From Chloroflexota bacterium (GTDB taxonomy: Bacteria > Chloroflexota > Dormibacteria > Aeolococcales > Aeolococcaceae): 17,486 nt of DNA. A program made the translations under genes and the position numbers. The notes beneath the pieces were generated by a model. The model made no database searches, had not been told where the DNA came from, and saw only the letters and a list, made by a program, of their open reading frames with translations. Shown piece by piece: positions 1 to 8,347 of this stretch (position 1 is the stretch's first letter; each line of letters opens with the position of its first letter). Location: contig DNAU01000294.1 in the NCBI GenBank assembly GCA_003491925.1, positions 699 to 18,184 of the forward strand, written 5' to 3'.

Positions 1-31
1 TGCACCGCGGAGCCACGGAGGATCTCCAGCC

Positions 32-1108
32 TCACGACCGAGCCGGCGGAGTCGTGGGGGAGAGGGCAGACCCCGAGCGCCCCCGGCGGGTCGCCACCAC
101 CTCGGCGAGGATGGCGAGCGCTATCTCCTGCGGGGTGGCGGCGCCCAGGTCAAGCCCGACCGGGCTGTGGATCCGCGCGATGGCCAATGCGTCCAGGCCC
201 TCCCCCTGCAGCCGGGTGACACGCTTCGCGTGGGTGCTCCGGCTACCGATCGCACCGACGTACCCGACCCGGCTCTCGAGCAGGATGCCCAGGGCCGGAT
301 CCTCGAACTTGGGGTCGTGAGCGAGGCAAACTGCAGCGTCGCGTGGCCCCAGGGCGAGGGCGGGGAGGGCCTCGTCGGGCCATTGGGGGATCAGCAGGTC
401 CGCATCCGGGAACCGGCCCGCAGTGAGGAACGCACGCCGCGGATCGATGACAACGGTCCGGTACCCAGCAGTCTTGGCCAGTCGTGTGAGGTGGATGGCG
501 ATCTCCACCGCGCCCACGACGACCAGCTGCGGGGCCGCGACGATGGGATCGACGAAGACGGGGAGGCCGGAGACGTTCTCGATGCCGGGCAGCGCGGAGG
601 TCAGACGGCTCGTGGCCGCTGTGAGAGCTGCCGAGTTGAGGGCTGGGTCGCCCAGGGTGCCGACCAGGTGAGCCTCCTCGTCGGACGCGGCCCTGGCACC
701 GACGTGCTCACCGGTCAAGACGCTCAGCAGCGCCACCGGGCGGTGGGCGTGGACAGCCTCTCGGACGGCGACGAGCGCGGGATCGGACCCGTCCCAGTGC
801 AGCGTCTCGACGAAGATCTCCATGCTTCCCCCGCAGGCCAGTCCCACCTCCCAGCCCAGCTCGTCGCTGATCCCGTAGCGGAGGATTCGAGGAGGAGCCT
901 CACCGGCGAGGGTGGCCTGGGCCTCCTGGATGACCGCGGACTCCAGACAGCCACCGCTCACCGACCCCGCCATCCGCCCGTCGCGGCTGACGAGGAGCCG
1001 GGCTCCCGGCGATCGCGGGGTCGAACCCGCGGTGCGCACCACGGTGGCCAGAGCCATGAAGGGATTGGACGTGGCCCAGTCGTCGAGCGTCGTGAGCAGG
1101 TCCCGCAC
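32..1108 (-). CDS. XdhC/CoxI-family molybdenum hydroxylase maturation factor
   Basis: Proteins of this family bind the molybdenum cofactor, help sulfurate it and insert it into xanthine-dehydrogenase-type enzymes; this one should act in the cytoplasm. The product is 358 residues from the GTG at 1108. The N-terminal XdhC/CoxI domain shows GSTPRSPGARLLV (residues 28-40) and GSVSGGCLE (48-56). The C-terminal Rossmann domain begins at PQLVVVGAVEIA (193-204) and continues with VIDPRRAF and YVGAIGSR. The reading frame stays open upstream, but the homologous part begins at VRDLLTTLDDW, so I chose that GTG although its ribosome site is weak. The gene diverges from a fused molybdenum hydroxylase 129 bp away, which fits a dedicated maturation role. 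The Rossmann glycine motif GAVEIA departs from the usual GAGHVA and resembles CoxI-like relatives. The family call is firm and the start is uncertain. Confidence 0.9.
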   Translation of the reverse strand: MRDLLTTLDDWATSNPFMALATVVRTAGSTPRSPGARLLVSRDGRMAGSVSGGCLESAVIQEAQATLAGEAPPRILRYGISDELGWEVGLACGGSMEIFVETLHWDGSDPALVAVREAVHAHRPVALLSVLTGEHVGARAASDEEAHLVGTLGDPALNSAALTAATSRLTSALPGIENVSGLPVFVDPIVAAPQLVVVGAVEIAIHLTRLAKTAGYRTVVIDPRRAFLTAGRFPDADLLIPQWPDEALPALALGPRDAAVCLAHDPKFEDPALGILLESRVGYVGAIGSRSTHAKRVTRLQGEGLDALAIARIHSPVGLDLGAATPQEIALAILAEVVATRRGRSGSALSPTTPPARS

Positions 1109-1237
1109 GGGTTCGAGTATGGGGCCGTGTGAGCCGTCCAGCCACTCTTGAGGTGAGCCGGTAGACTTCGTCCTCAGAACGCGGCGACCGGAGCCTGTCC
1201 GGTGTCCCTCGCACTGCCTGCTGGGGAGGTGGAACGG
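1109..1237. promoter_or_regulatory. divergent intergenic region with 6-bp inverted repeat
   Basis: This 129-bp gap separates the divergent XdhC gene and fused hydroxylase gene, so it should hold promoters for both. It contains a perfect inverted repeat, ACCGGA-GCCTG-TCCGGT, at 1187-1203, which could be an operator or a short hairpin just before the hydroxylase ribosome site. I could not pick out a convincing -35/-10 pair. Confidence 0.35.
1223..1229 (+). promoter_or_regulatory. ribosome binding site fixing the fused hydroxylase start
   Basis: GGGGAGG lies 8 nt before the ATG at 1238. An in-frame ATG is not available closer, and the open frame that continues upstream to 1202 has no such site, so the start at 1238 is preferred. 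Confidence 0.7.
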
Positions 1238-3883
1238 ATGAGCGCGACCCTCATCGTCAATGGAGTGGCGCGCTCGGTCGGGTTCGATCCCGCCCGCTCC
1301 CTTCTCGAGGTGCTCCGCGATGATCTCGGGGTCACGGGTCCCAAGTTCGGCTGCGGAGAGGGCGCCTGTGGCGCCTGCGTGGTGCGGGTCGGTGATCGGG
1401 TGGTGCCCGCTTGCCAGACCTTGCTGAGCCAGGTTGCGGGCCAGCCGATCACCACGGTGGAGGGCCTTGCCCAGGACGGTCGGCTCCATCCTGTTCAGCA
1501 GGCGTGGCTCGAGGTGGGAGCGATGCAGTGTGGGTTCTGCACTCCGGGTTGGCTGCTGGCCACCGCGACGCTGCTGGCCCGCGCCCCGCGCCCTGATGAG
1601 ACCGAGATCCTCAGCATCCTCGAGCGGCACATCTGCCGGTGCTGCACCTACCCCCGGATCCGACGCGCCGTGCGCCGGGCGATCGAGCTGACCGATCGCC
1701 CCGAACCGCCGCCTGGGTTGTCCACCGCGGCTCCGATCGGAAGCCGCGTCGATGGTCTGCGCCTCGGCGCTCTCCCGGAGGCTGACCAGGACGCGCCCTT
1801 GGACGTCGGCCCAGCCGGCGGTAGCCGGTTCTTCGACATTCTCGGCGACGGTTTGGTCACCGTGGTGGAGCCTCCCACCGAAGCCGGCGTGGTTTCGCGG
1901 GGATGGGGATCGCCCCCGTCCGCCTGGCTGCATGTCGCCGCCAGTGGACGGGTCACGGCGGGCATCGGCAAGGTCGAGGGCGGCCAGGGGACCAGGACGG
2001 CGCTGGCCCTGCTGATTGTCGAGGAGCTCGGCGTACCCCTCGAATCGGTGCGGCTCGTCATGGGCGACACCGACGTCTCGCCCTTCGATATCGGCACCTT
2101 CGGCAGCCGCTCGATGCCCGACGCGGGTCCCTCGGTGCGGGCCGCCGCGGCGGCCGCTCGCGACTCTCTTTGCGAGGCGGCGGCCGACCGGCTCGGCCTG
2201 AATGCCGCGGATGTGACCCTGGCGGATGGCATGGCCGGCAATCCCGGACGGATGCGCCAGATCGCTTTTGCCGACCTCCTGCTCGGGGTGCGCCGCGTCG
2301 AGCGGGTGCTGGCCGAGGTGGCGTTGACACCGCCGGGCCGGTGGCGAACCGCGGGCAAGACGGCGCTGGCGCAGGGTGGGCTGGCGGTGGTGTCGGGGAG
2401 GCGACGCTTCCCGTCGGACCTCACCCGGCCCGGGATGCTCCACGGCGTGGTGCTCCGCCCCCCGGCCTACGGCGCCAGGTTGCGCTTTCTCGAGGCCCGC
2501 CGCGCCGAGGCCATCGCCGGTGTCACGGTGGTCCGTGAGGGCGGCTTCGTGGGGGTCGTGGCCGGGGACGCGACGACTGCGCGGGCTGCGGTGGAGGCGC
2601 TCGAGGCGACCTGGGACCGCTCCGAGCAGCCGTCCCTTGCTGAGCTCGAAGCTTTTCTGCGGTTGCACCCCATCGAGGGGACGGGCTGGTTGCGGCCCGT
2701 GCGTGAGGAGGCTGGCGACCCAGACCGGGCTCTTGCGGTGGCGCCGGTGCGCCTGGAGGCGACCTACCGGACCGCCTACATCGCCCATGCCCCCCTCGAA
2801 CCGCGCGCTGCGCTCGCTGAGTGGCGAGACGGGCGGGTCACGGTGTGGACAGGCACGCAGACGCCCTTCAACGTGCGCCGGGAGTTGGCCGAGGGCCTTG
2901 GGGTGGACGAGGAGGCCGCTCGCGTCATCGTTCCTGACTTCGGGGGAGGCTTCGGTGGCAAGCACGGGGCGACCGTGGCGATCGAGGCGGCCCGGCTGGC
3001 CCGAGCGCTCGACCGGCCGGTGAAGGTGCAGTGGAGCCGTGCCGAGGAGTTCACCTGGGGACACCTTCGTCCCGCTGCGGTTATCGACGTGGCGGCGGGA
3101 TCGGATCGCGGGGGACGGCTCTCCGCCTGGTCGATGACGAACATCAACTCAGGCCCGGCGGCGCTGTTCACCCCGTATCGTGTCCCCAACTGGCGCGTCG
3201 TCCACCAGCCGGCGGCGTCACCGCTGCCCCAGGGCGCGTACCGGGCCCTGGCGGCCACCGCCAACAACTTCGCTCGGGAGTCGCAGATGGACGCGATGGC
3301 CCGGCGCCTGGGCGCGGATCCGCTGGAGTTCCGGCTGCGTCACCTGGACGACGATCGTCTCTCCGATGTCCTTCGCACCGTCGCGAGCCGCATCGGCTGG
3401 GGGCACGGCAGGCCCGAGATGCCGGGAGCCGGTCGGGGTATCGCCGGCGGGATTGAGAAGGGCGGGCGAGTCGCCACCGCCGCCGAGGTTGTGGTGGGGC
3501 CCGAAGGGAGGCTCCGAGTCGTGCGGCTCGTGACCGCCTTCGACTGCGGGGCCGTCGTCAACCCCGACAACCTGGCCAATCAGATCGAGGGCGCCGTCAT
3601 CATGGGTCTGGGCGGTGCTCTCTTCGAGGCGATCGACTTCGCCGACGGGCGGATTCTCAACGCCTCGCTGACCGCGTACCGGGTGCCCCGACTCTCGGAT
3701 GTGCCCGATGTGGAGGTGGTCGTCTGCGATCGCCCCGACCAGCCGTCGGTGGGTGGCGGTGAGACGCCGATCATCGGCGTCGCTCCGGCGATCGCCAACG
3801 CAATCGCGGACGCCTGCGGGGTGCGCCTGTACGCGCTGCCCCTGATACCCGATGGCGTCGTACCCGGTGCCCTGGTTGGCTGA
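1238..3883 (+). CDS. fused 2Fe-2S / molybdopterin-binding hydroxylase (IorAB/NicAB-like single chain)
   Basis: This 881-residue protein combines the small iron-sulfur and large molybdopterin subunits of a molybdenum hydroxylase, enzymes that hydroxylate N-heterocycles or oxidise aldehydes using water. The plant-type cluster ligands are C39, C44, C47 and C59 (GCGEGACGAC). The second cluster uses C98 and C101 (CGFCTPG) and C133 and C135 (CRCCTY). After a linker, the molybdopterin part starts near residue 205 (FFDILGDGLV). It carries GGQGTRT (Q250), GGGFGGK (about 568) and GGGETP with the probable catalytic glutamate E842. The GQG motif precedes GGGFGGK, the reverse of xanthine dehydrogenase order, as in IorB-type proteins. 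No FAD domain is present, so electrons may go to a cytochrome or other acceptor, as known for the IorAB type. No Tat or Sec signal is visible. The substrate cannot be told from sequence. The gene is convergent with the FAD-subunit gene, only 12 bp away. Confidence 0.9.
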   Translation: MSATLIVNGVARSVGFDPARSLLEVLRDDLGVTGPKFGCGEGACGACVVRVGDRVVPACQTLLSQVAGQPITTVEGLAQDGRLHPVQQAWLEVGAMQCGFCTPGWLLATATLLARAPRPDETEILSILERHICRCCTYPRIRRAVRRAIELTDRPEPPPGLSTAAPIGSRVDGLRLGALPEADQDAPLDVGPAGGSRFFDILGDGLVTVVEPPTEAGVVSRGWGSPPSAWLHVAASGRVTAGIGKVEGGQGTRTALALLIVEELGVPLESVRLVMGDTDVSPFDIGTFGSRSMPDAGPSVRAAAAAARDSLCEAAADRLGLNAADVTLADGMAGNPGRMRQIAFADLLLGVRRVERVLAEVALTPPGRWRTAGKTALAQGGLAVVSGRRRFPSDLTRPGMLHGVVLRPPAYGARLRFLEARRAEAIAGVTVVREGGFVGVVAGDATTARAAVEALEATWDRSEQPSLAELEAFLRLHPIEGTGWLRPVREEAGDPDRALAVAPVRLEATYRTAYIAHAPLEPRAALAEWRDGRVTVWTGTQTPFNVRRELAEGLGVDEEAARVIVPDFGGGFGGKHGATVAIEAARLARALDRPVKVQWSRAEEFTWGHLRPAAVIDVAAGSDRGGRLSAWSMTNINSGPAALFTPYRVPNWRVVHQPAASPLPQGAYRALAATANNFARESQMDAMARRLGADPLEFRLRHLDDDRLSDVLRTVASRIGWGHGRPEMPGAGRGIAGGIEKGGRVATAAEVVVGPEGRLRVVRLVTAFDCGAVVNPDNLANQIEGAVIMGLGGALFEAIDFADGRILNASLTAYRVPRLSDVPDVEVVVCDRPDQPSVGGGETPIIGVAPAIANAIADACGVRLYALPLIPDGVVPGALVG

Positions 3884-3895
3884 TCTCAGCGGCGG

Positions 3896-4753
3896 TCAGG
3901 TCGAGGCCAGACGGCTGAGGCAGATCCGAAGCAGCCGCAGGCTCATGACCTGGAGCATGGCCTCCCGGTACTCCCGGCTCGCGCGCACGTCGGAGATCGG
4001 CGACGCATGGCTGAGCAGGTCGCGGAGGACGCCTTGCCTGGTTGCCTCCTCAGCGCTGGGGTCCGCCAGGACCCCGCTCTCGTCGGCAACCAGGAACGCA
4101 CGTGGACCGACCGCGCCATAGGCGAATTGCGTCCGTCCCAGGGTGTCGACCATGCAGGCGAGGTTGACCGTTGCGAGATCAACACCGCGCCGTCGCGTCA
4201 CCTTCGCAAACGCCTCCCCATGACCTGGAGGCCGGACCGGAAGGTCAATCGACGTGACCAGTTCGCCACGCTCCAGCGCCGTGCGACCAGGGCCGACGAG
4301 GAACTCGGAAAGCGGCAGTCGGCGGGCCCCCCGAGGGCTTGAGATGTTCACCCCCGCTCCGTAGATGAGGAGGGCCGGGACCGTGTCGGCCGCCGGTGAG
4401 GCGTGGCAGATGTTGCCGACCACCGTGGCGCGGTTGCGGATCTGCACCGATCCCACCGTTGCCGCTGCATCGGCGAGGGCCGGGAAGGTGGCCCTCACCC
4501 GTTCGTCGCGCTCGACGTCGGCCATCGCTGTGGTCGCGCTGATTCTCAGCCGGACACCGTCCATGTCGATGCACGGGGTCAACTCGGCGACGCGCTTCAC
4601 ATCGACGACCAGCCGTGGCGTGATGGTGCCATTGCGGAGTGCCACCACCAGATCGGTGCCACCGGCGAGCACGGCCGCCAGCGGGCCGTGCTCTTCGAGC
4701 AAGGCCGACGCCTCGCTCAGGGTGTCGGGCCGAGCGTATGTAAAGGGTCGCAT
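3896..4753 (-). CDS. FAD-binding subunit of a molybdenum hydroxylase (CoxM/CutM type)
   Basis: This is the medium subunit of a xanthine-dehydrogenase-family enzyme. It carries the FAD that passes electrons from the iron-sulfur subunit to the final acceptor. The 285-residue length is typical. The first FAD loop is AGGTDL (30-35) and the second is VVGNICHASPAAD (111-123), followed by a CO-dehydrogenase flavoprotein C-terminal region (about 175-280). Only scattered cysteines are present, so it lacks the extra 4Fe-4S loop of 4-hydroxybenzoyl-CoA reductase HcrB. The ATG at 4753 has AGGT just upstream, and the gap to the preceding gene is 12 bp, so it appears to be the last gene of the eight-gene minus-strand operon. 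Its natural partners, the separate 2Fe-2S and large subunits, lie about 11 kb away on the plus strand. The adjacent fused hydroxylase is of a type that usually works without FAD. Confidence 0.92.
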   Translation of the reverse strand: MRPFTYARPDTLSEASALLEEHGPLAAVLAGGTDLVVALRNGTITPRLVVDVKRVAELTPCIDMDGVRLRISATTAMADVERDERVRATFPALADAAATVGSVQIRNRATVVGNICHASPAADTVPALLIYGAGVNISSPRGARRLPLSEFLVGPGRTALERGELVTSIDLPVRPPGHGEAFAKVTRRRGVDLATVNLACMVDTLGRTQFAYGAVGPRAFLVADESGVLADPSAEEATRQGVLRDLLSHASPISDVRASREYREAMLQVMSLRLLRICLSRLAST

Positions 4754-4765
4754 GACCTGCCCTTG

Positions 4766-5653
4766 TCAGAGCACCGCGTCGAGCTGGTCCATCAGCACCT
4801 GCGGGGTGGCAGCCCTGACCAGGTAGTAGGGCCGCTCCGAGAACTTGGCGACGAACTTCGCGCGGGCGCGGCGGAGGTCAGTGGTGTCGAGGATCGGCAT
4901 GGCCCACCCGGGCGCGAGCAGCTCGTTCAGGAGGAAGTAGTTCTGCACCGAGTGGAGCGTCTGAAACTGCTTCTCGAACGAGATCATCTCCGCCAGGCTC
5001 GGCTCGTAGTTGCCGTCGATCGACGGCACGACCACGACGTCGATCTGAGAGGGCCCTTCGTGGGTCTCCCAGGTCGGCATCGAGCCGAAGAAGATCTCCA
5101 CAGCCCGGTCGGGCGAGGCCTTGTCGGCGCGCTCGGTTCCCTGAGCACGCTTCTTGATGAACACCGTCTTGGAACCCATCACCGCCCGAGCGGCCTCGTC
5201 CACGACGGTCGTCTCGGTTGAGACCAGCGACGCGCCGCGGCGACATGCCTCGATCTGGGCCATGCTCTTCCCGTGATTGGACTCACCCCCCAGGAACATG
5301 ACGGTCCGGTCGCGATAGCGGACCGCTGACGCATGGAAGGGGTGCAGTCCATGCTCCTCGAGACGCAGCGCCAGCATGGCCACGCCCGCCTTCTGCAGGG
5401 GCCCCGGCGCCCACTCTCCGTTGAAGGTCATGGTGTGGCCGTCGTAGCTGACTGAGGTCTCAGCGTCGCGGTTCCAGAGGATGTCGGGTTGCGCCAAACT
5501 CGAATTCGACGAGATGTGGACGTCGGCCAGGCGGTAGATGAAGAAGTCGAGATCCTCGAGGATGTGGGTTCGCGGCGCGGTGCCGTGATAATCGACCCTC
5601 ACGCGCGCCGGTCCCACCGACAGTTCCTCAGTCACGTGGTGCTCCGTGGTCAT
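4766..5653 (-). CDS. HPr-kinase-like P-loop protein, function unknown
   Basis: This is a 295-residue soluble protein I cannot name. A Walker A motif, GESNHGKS (123-130), follows HASAVRYRDRTVMFLGG, the arrangement seen in HPr kinase/phosphorylase-like ATPases, so nucleotide binding is likely. Where HPr kinases usually have an Asp-Asp pair after the P-loop helix (VADD or VSDD), this protein reads VSTETTVVDE (144-153), so the usual catalytic carboxylates are altered. The N-terminal 100 residues have no motif I recognise. The start at 5653 follows GGGAG at good spacing; the longer open frame upstream lacks support. It sits 25 bp after the MBL-fold gene and 12 bp before the FAD-subunit gene, so it is co-transcribed with the catabolic genes. 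It could phosphorylate a protein or small molecule, or serve as an assembly ATPase; nothing here decides this. Confidence 0.75.
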   Translation of the reverse strand: MTTEHHVTEELSVGPARVRVDYHGTAPRTHILEDLDFFIYRLADVHISSNSSLAQPDILWNRDAETSVSYDGHTMTFNGEWAPGPLQKAGVAMLALRLEEHGLHPFHASAVRYRDRTVMFLGGESNHGKSMAQIEACRRGASLVSTETTVVDEAARAVMGSKTVFIKKRAQGTERADKASPDRAVEIFFGSMPTWETHEGPSQIDVVVVPSIDGNYEPSLAEMISFEKQFQTLHSVQNYFLLNELLAPGWAMPILDTTDLRRARAKFVAKFSERPYYLVRAATPQVLMDQLDAVL

Positions 5654-5678
5654 GGTTTCTCCCGTGTACCGCTGGAAA

Positions 5679-6551
5679 TCAGTGAACCGGGCCGGCCAGC
5701 CCGCGCACAAGCTTGTCGTACAGCGACGCCGCGTTCTGGGTCTGGATGTGACCCATCATGTAACCCTGGCCGATGTCGACCGGATAGCGGGCCGCGAAGT
5801 CGACCCGCTCGATGGTCTCTTCGCGCGACCAGCCCTTGGCGACCGCCGCGGCCACCGCGTTCACCCACTCGATGAGCACGGCCCGCTGGGTCGCCAGGTA
5901 GCGGGTCGTGGTGACCGGGCCATGGCCGGGGACGACGTGGTCCACGTCGAGGGCGGCCACGCGGGCCAGGGATCCGAGCCACTGGCGGACATCGGAGGTC
6001 ATCAGCCAGGTCTGGCATTCGGAGAAGACGGTATCGCCGGTGAAGACGACCCGCTCCTCGGGGACGTGGACCGCCACCTGACCGGGGGTGTGCCCGGGGG
6101 TGTGGAGCAGGTGGAAGGTGTGTCCGCCGACCCGTAGCGTGAGATCCCCGGTGAAGACCACGGTGGCCTTGTTGGGGTCCTTGAAGTACTCGTCGCGATC
6201 GGGGAAGATGCTCCGCCCGTCGGGATCATCGGTGGGGATGGCCTCGGCGGCGTAGGCGAAGGGGTCCAGGTCGGGGGAGGGGAGCATGAAGTTGTCGTAC
6301 ACCCCCTGGTGGTGGACGACGGTGCCGGCCCCCTTGAAGTAGTAGTTGCCGAAGATGTGATCGACGTGATGCTCGGTGTTGATGACGTAGCGGATCGGAC
6401 CGTGCGACTCGGCGAGCTGGCGCATCGCCACGGCGCGGGTGGGCAGCTGCGGCGTGTCGACGACCACCACCCCTTCGCTGGTGGTCACGAAGCTGGGATT
6501 GCAGCCGCGCAACGTCGTTTCAGTGAAGACGTTGGGCGTGAGCTGTTCCAT
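5679..6551 (-). CDS. MBL-fold metallo-hydrolase
   Basis: This 290-residue metallo-beta-lactamase-fold protein probably hydrolyses an ester, lactone or thioester in the pathway. The metal site shows NTEHHVDHIFGN (58-69), HTPGHTPGQ with H154, TGD with D173, and VVPGHGPV with H210. The first histidine of the usual HxHxDH motif is a glutamate here (E60, then H62, D64 and H65), so the first metal site may have altered ligation. No signal peptide is seen at MEQLTPNVFTE. The ATG at 6551 follows a strong GGGGGAG site. It lies 18 bp after the SDR gene in the same operon. The fold is certain, but the substrate is unknown. A lactonase or a ring-opening hydrolase acting after a Mo hydroxylase would suit the context, as inference only. 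Confidence 0.88.
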   Translation of the reverse strand: MEQLTPNVFTETTLRGCNPSFVTTSEGVVVVDTPQLPTRAVAMRQLAESHGPIRYVINTEHHVDHIFGNYYFKGAGTVVHHQGVYDNFMLPSPDLDPFAYAAEAIPTDDPDGRSIFPDRDEYFKDPNKATVVFTGDLTLRVGGHTFHLLHTPGHTPGQVAVHVPEERVVFTGDTVFSECQTWLMTSDVRQWLGSLARVAALDVDHVVPGHGPVTTTRYLATQRAVLIEWVNAVAAAVAKGWSREETIERVDFAARYPVDIGQGYMMGHIQTQNAASLYDKLVRGLAGPVH

Positions 6552-6569
6552 GGGATCTCCCCCTCACTT

Positions 6570-7355
6570 CTATTGAGTTGCGGTCAGACCACCGTCGATG
6601 GTCAGCACCTGGCCGGTGACGAAGGACGACGCGTCCGAGCAGAAGAAGAGCACCGCGCCGGCCAGGTCATCGGGGCTGCCGACCCTCCCGAGCGGAACCC
6701 GGGCGATGAGGTTGGCCTTGAACACGGGGTCGCCCAGGAGCATCGCCACCTGGGGGGTGTCCACGAACGTCGGCGCGATGGCGTTGGCCGTGATGTTGTA
6801 CTTGGCCCACTCAGTTGCCCACTGCCGGGTCAGGGCGTTGATGGCCCCCTTGGCCGCCACGTAGGCGGAGTAGCCGGCGTTGATGCCGAGCTGGCCGCGC
6901 ACCGATGACATGCTGAGGACCCGGCCGCCACGTCCGCAGCGGATCATCGCCTTGACCGCGGCCTGGGTACCGTACAGCGTGCTCCGGAGATTGAGGTCCA
7001 GGATCCAGTCCCAAGCGTCGATCGGATAGTCCTCGGCGGGATGGAGAACCTTGCCGGCGCCGCCCCCGATGGCGTTGAAGCAGATGTCGAGGCGCCCGAA
7101 TCGGTCCACGGCCTGGCCCACGAGCCGGTCGCAGTCCTCGCGATCGGTCGCATCTCCGGCCAGGGCGAGGCATGCGAGGCTGACATCGCGCAGCCTGGCG
7201 GCGGCGGCTTCCACCCGGTCCCGGTCCTGGTCGATAAGCGTGATCGAGGCTCCGGCCCGGCCCAGCGTCTCGGCGATCGCCGAACCGATGGCTCCGCCGC
7301 CGCCCCAGACCACGGCCGCCCGGCCGCTGAGATCGAAGATCCCCAACCCGCTCAT
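6570..7355 (-). CDS. short-chain dehydrogenase/reductase (SDR)
   Basis: This is a 261-residue classical SDR, an NAD(P)-dependent alcohol or polyol dehydrogenase or ketone reductase. The cofactor motif is GGGGAIG (18-24). The catalytic residues are N122, S151, Y165 and K169 (YVAAK). The C-terminal family signature is SFVTGQVLTIDGG. An aspartate at the end of the second strand (LIDQD, near 42) suggests a preference for NAD(H). The ATG at 7355 overlaps the stop of the transketolase C-terminal gene in an ATGA, so the two are translationally coupled. AGGAG lies about 10 nt upstream. The coupling suggests it makes or uses the keto substrate of the transketolase, for example by oxidising a polyol to a ketose. 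The exact substrate is not visible. Confidence 0.93.
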   Translation of the reverse strand: MSGLGIFDLSGRAAVVWGGGGAIGSAIAETLGRAGASITLIDQDRDRVEAAAARLRDVSLACLALAGDATDREDCDRLVGQAVDRFGRLDICFNAIGGGAGKVLHPAEDYPIDAWDWILDLNLRSTLYGTQAAVKAMIRCGRGGRVLSMSSVRGQLGINAGYSAYVAAKGAINALTRQWATEWAKYNITANAIAPTFVDTPQVAMLLGDPVFKANLIARVPLGRVGSPDDLAGAVLFFCSDASSFVTGQVLTIDGGLTATQ

Positions 7356-8347
7356 CTCTCGCGCTCCTCTGTGCTGATCGGCTGCGCCGGTCCACTCCGT
7401 CCAGGGCCCGAGGTCATCAGGGCGCTGATCCGGTCGGCAACCCGGTTCGCCGAGAGCCCGTATGCTTCGAGCAGATCGTCGTTGCTCGCTGACTGGCCGA
7501 AGACGTCGGCGAGGCCGATTCGGAAGAGCCGGGTCGGACGGTGCTCGGAGAGCGTCTCGGCGATGGCCCCGCCGAGACCTCCGATCACGGTGTGCTCCTC
7601 GATCGTGACCACGAGGTTCGAGCGCTCGGCGGCCTGGACGATGGCCTGGACGTCGAGGGGCTTGATGGTGGGGACGTGGAGGACTCCGGCCTGGAAGCCC
7701 CGGGCCGCGAGGGTCTCGGCGGCGTCCACGACCCGCGGGGTCTGGGCCCCGGTCGAGATCAGGGTCACGTCGGATCCGTCCCGCAGGGCGACCGCTGCCC
7801 CGAACTGGAAGGTGTAACCGGAGTCGAAGAGATGCTGGGTGGCGTCGCGGACCAGGCGGACGTAGACGGGCCCCTGATAGGTGGCTGACCAGCGCAGAAC
7901 CTCGGCCGTCTCGGTGTCGTCGGCTGGCGAGAGGGTCACCATGTTGGGCATGGCCCGCATGATGCTGATGTCGTCCACCACCTGGTGGGTCTTGCCGGCG
8001 CGGCCGGTGAAGAGGCCCGCGTATCCGGCGGTGATCTTGACGTTGAGCCGGGGTTGGGCGATCAGTACCCGGATCTGGTCCAGCGGACGGATCACCGCGA
8101 ATGCAACGAAGGTGCTGATGTAGGGGATCAGCCCGACGCTGGCCATGCCGGCCGCGACCCCCAGCATGTTCTGCTCGGCGATCCCCATCTGGAAGTAGCG
8201 GTCAACGTGGGCGCGCTGGAAGATCTCTCCCCTCGTAGAGCTGCCCAGATCGCCATCGAGCATCACGATGCGCTGATCCTGGTTGGCGAGCTCGCTGACC
8301 GTCTCGCCGAAGACCTCGCGCATCGCCCGTCCCATGGGCAGCGTCAT
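7352..8347 (-). CDS. transketolase-like protein, C-terminal subunit
   Basis: This is the pyrimidine-binding half of a split thiamine-diphosphate transketolase, 331 residues long. It contains the GIAEQN motif with the cofactor-activating glutamate E58, the GKTHQVVDD segment with H121 (about 118-126), and a C-terminal transketolase domain from about residue 190 (GSDVTLISTGAQTP). With the subunit encoded just upstream it should move two-carbon ketol units between sugars. Split pairs of this kind occur in sugar catabolic pathways such as apulose-phosphate and sulfofructose transketolases, besides the pentose phosphate pathway. The ATG at 8347 overlaps the upstream stop as ATGA and has AGGAGG 7 nt before it. 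The longer open frame upstream is a shadow of the N-terminal subunit gene. The substrate is unknown. Confidence 0.94.
   Translation of the reverse strand: MTLPMGRAMREVFGETVSELANQDQRIVMLDGDLGSSTRGEIFQRAHVDRYFQMGIAEQNMLGVAAGMASVGLIPYISTFVAFAVIRPLDQIRVLIAQPRLNVKITAGYAGLFTGRAGKTHQVVDDISIMRAMPNMVTLSPADDTETAEVLRWSATYQGPVYVRLVRDATQHLFDSGYTFQFGAAVALRDGSDVTLISTGAQTPRVVDAAETLAARGFQAGVLHVPTIKPLDVQAIVQAAERSNLVVTIEEHTVIGGLGGAIAETLSEHRPTRLFRIGLADVFGQSASNDDLLEAYGLSANRVADRISALMTSGPGRSGPAQPISTEERER

Noticed and set aside
1..16. Possible start of another minus-strand gene (GTG at 16 after GGAGATCC, just downstream of XdhC)
   Set aside because: Only about five codons lie in the window, so a gene cannot be supported.
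1109..3064. Very long minus-strand open frame (1010 residues) running upstream of XdhC through the fused hydroxylase gene
   Set aside because: Only the part from 1108 matches a protein family. The rest is Arg/Pro/Gly-rich antisense of a clear hydroxylase gene, as expected in GC-rich DNA.
3884..3895. Bidirectional terminator between the convergent hydroxylase and FAD genes
   Set aside because: The gap is only 12 bp, with no stem or U-run.
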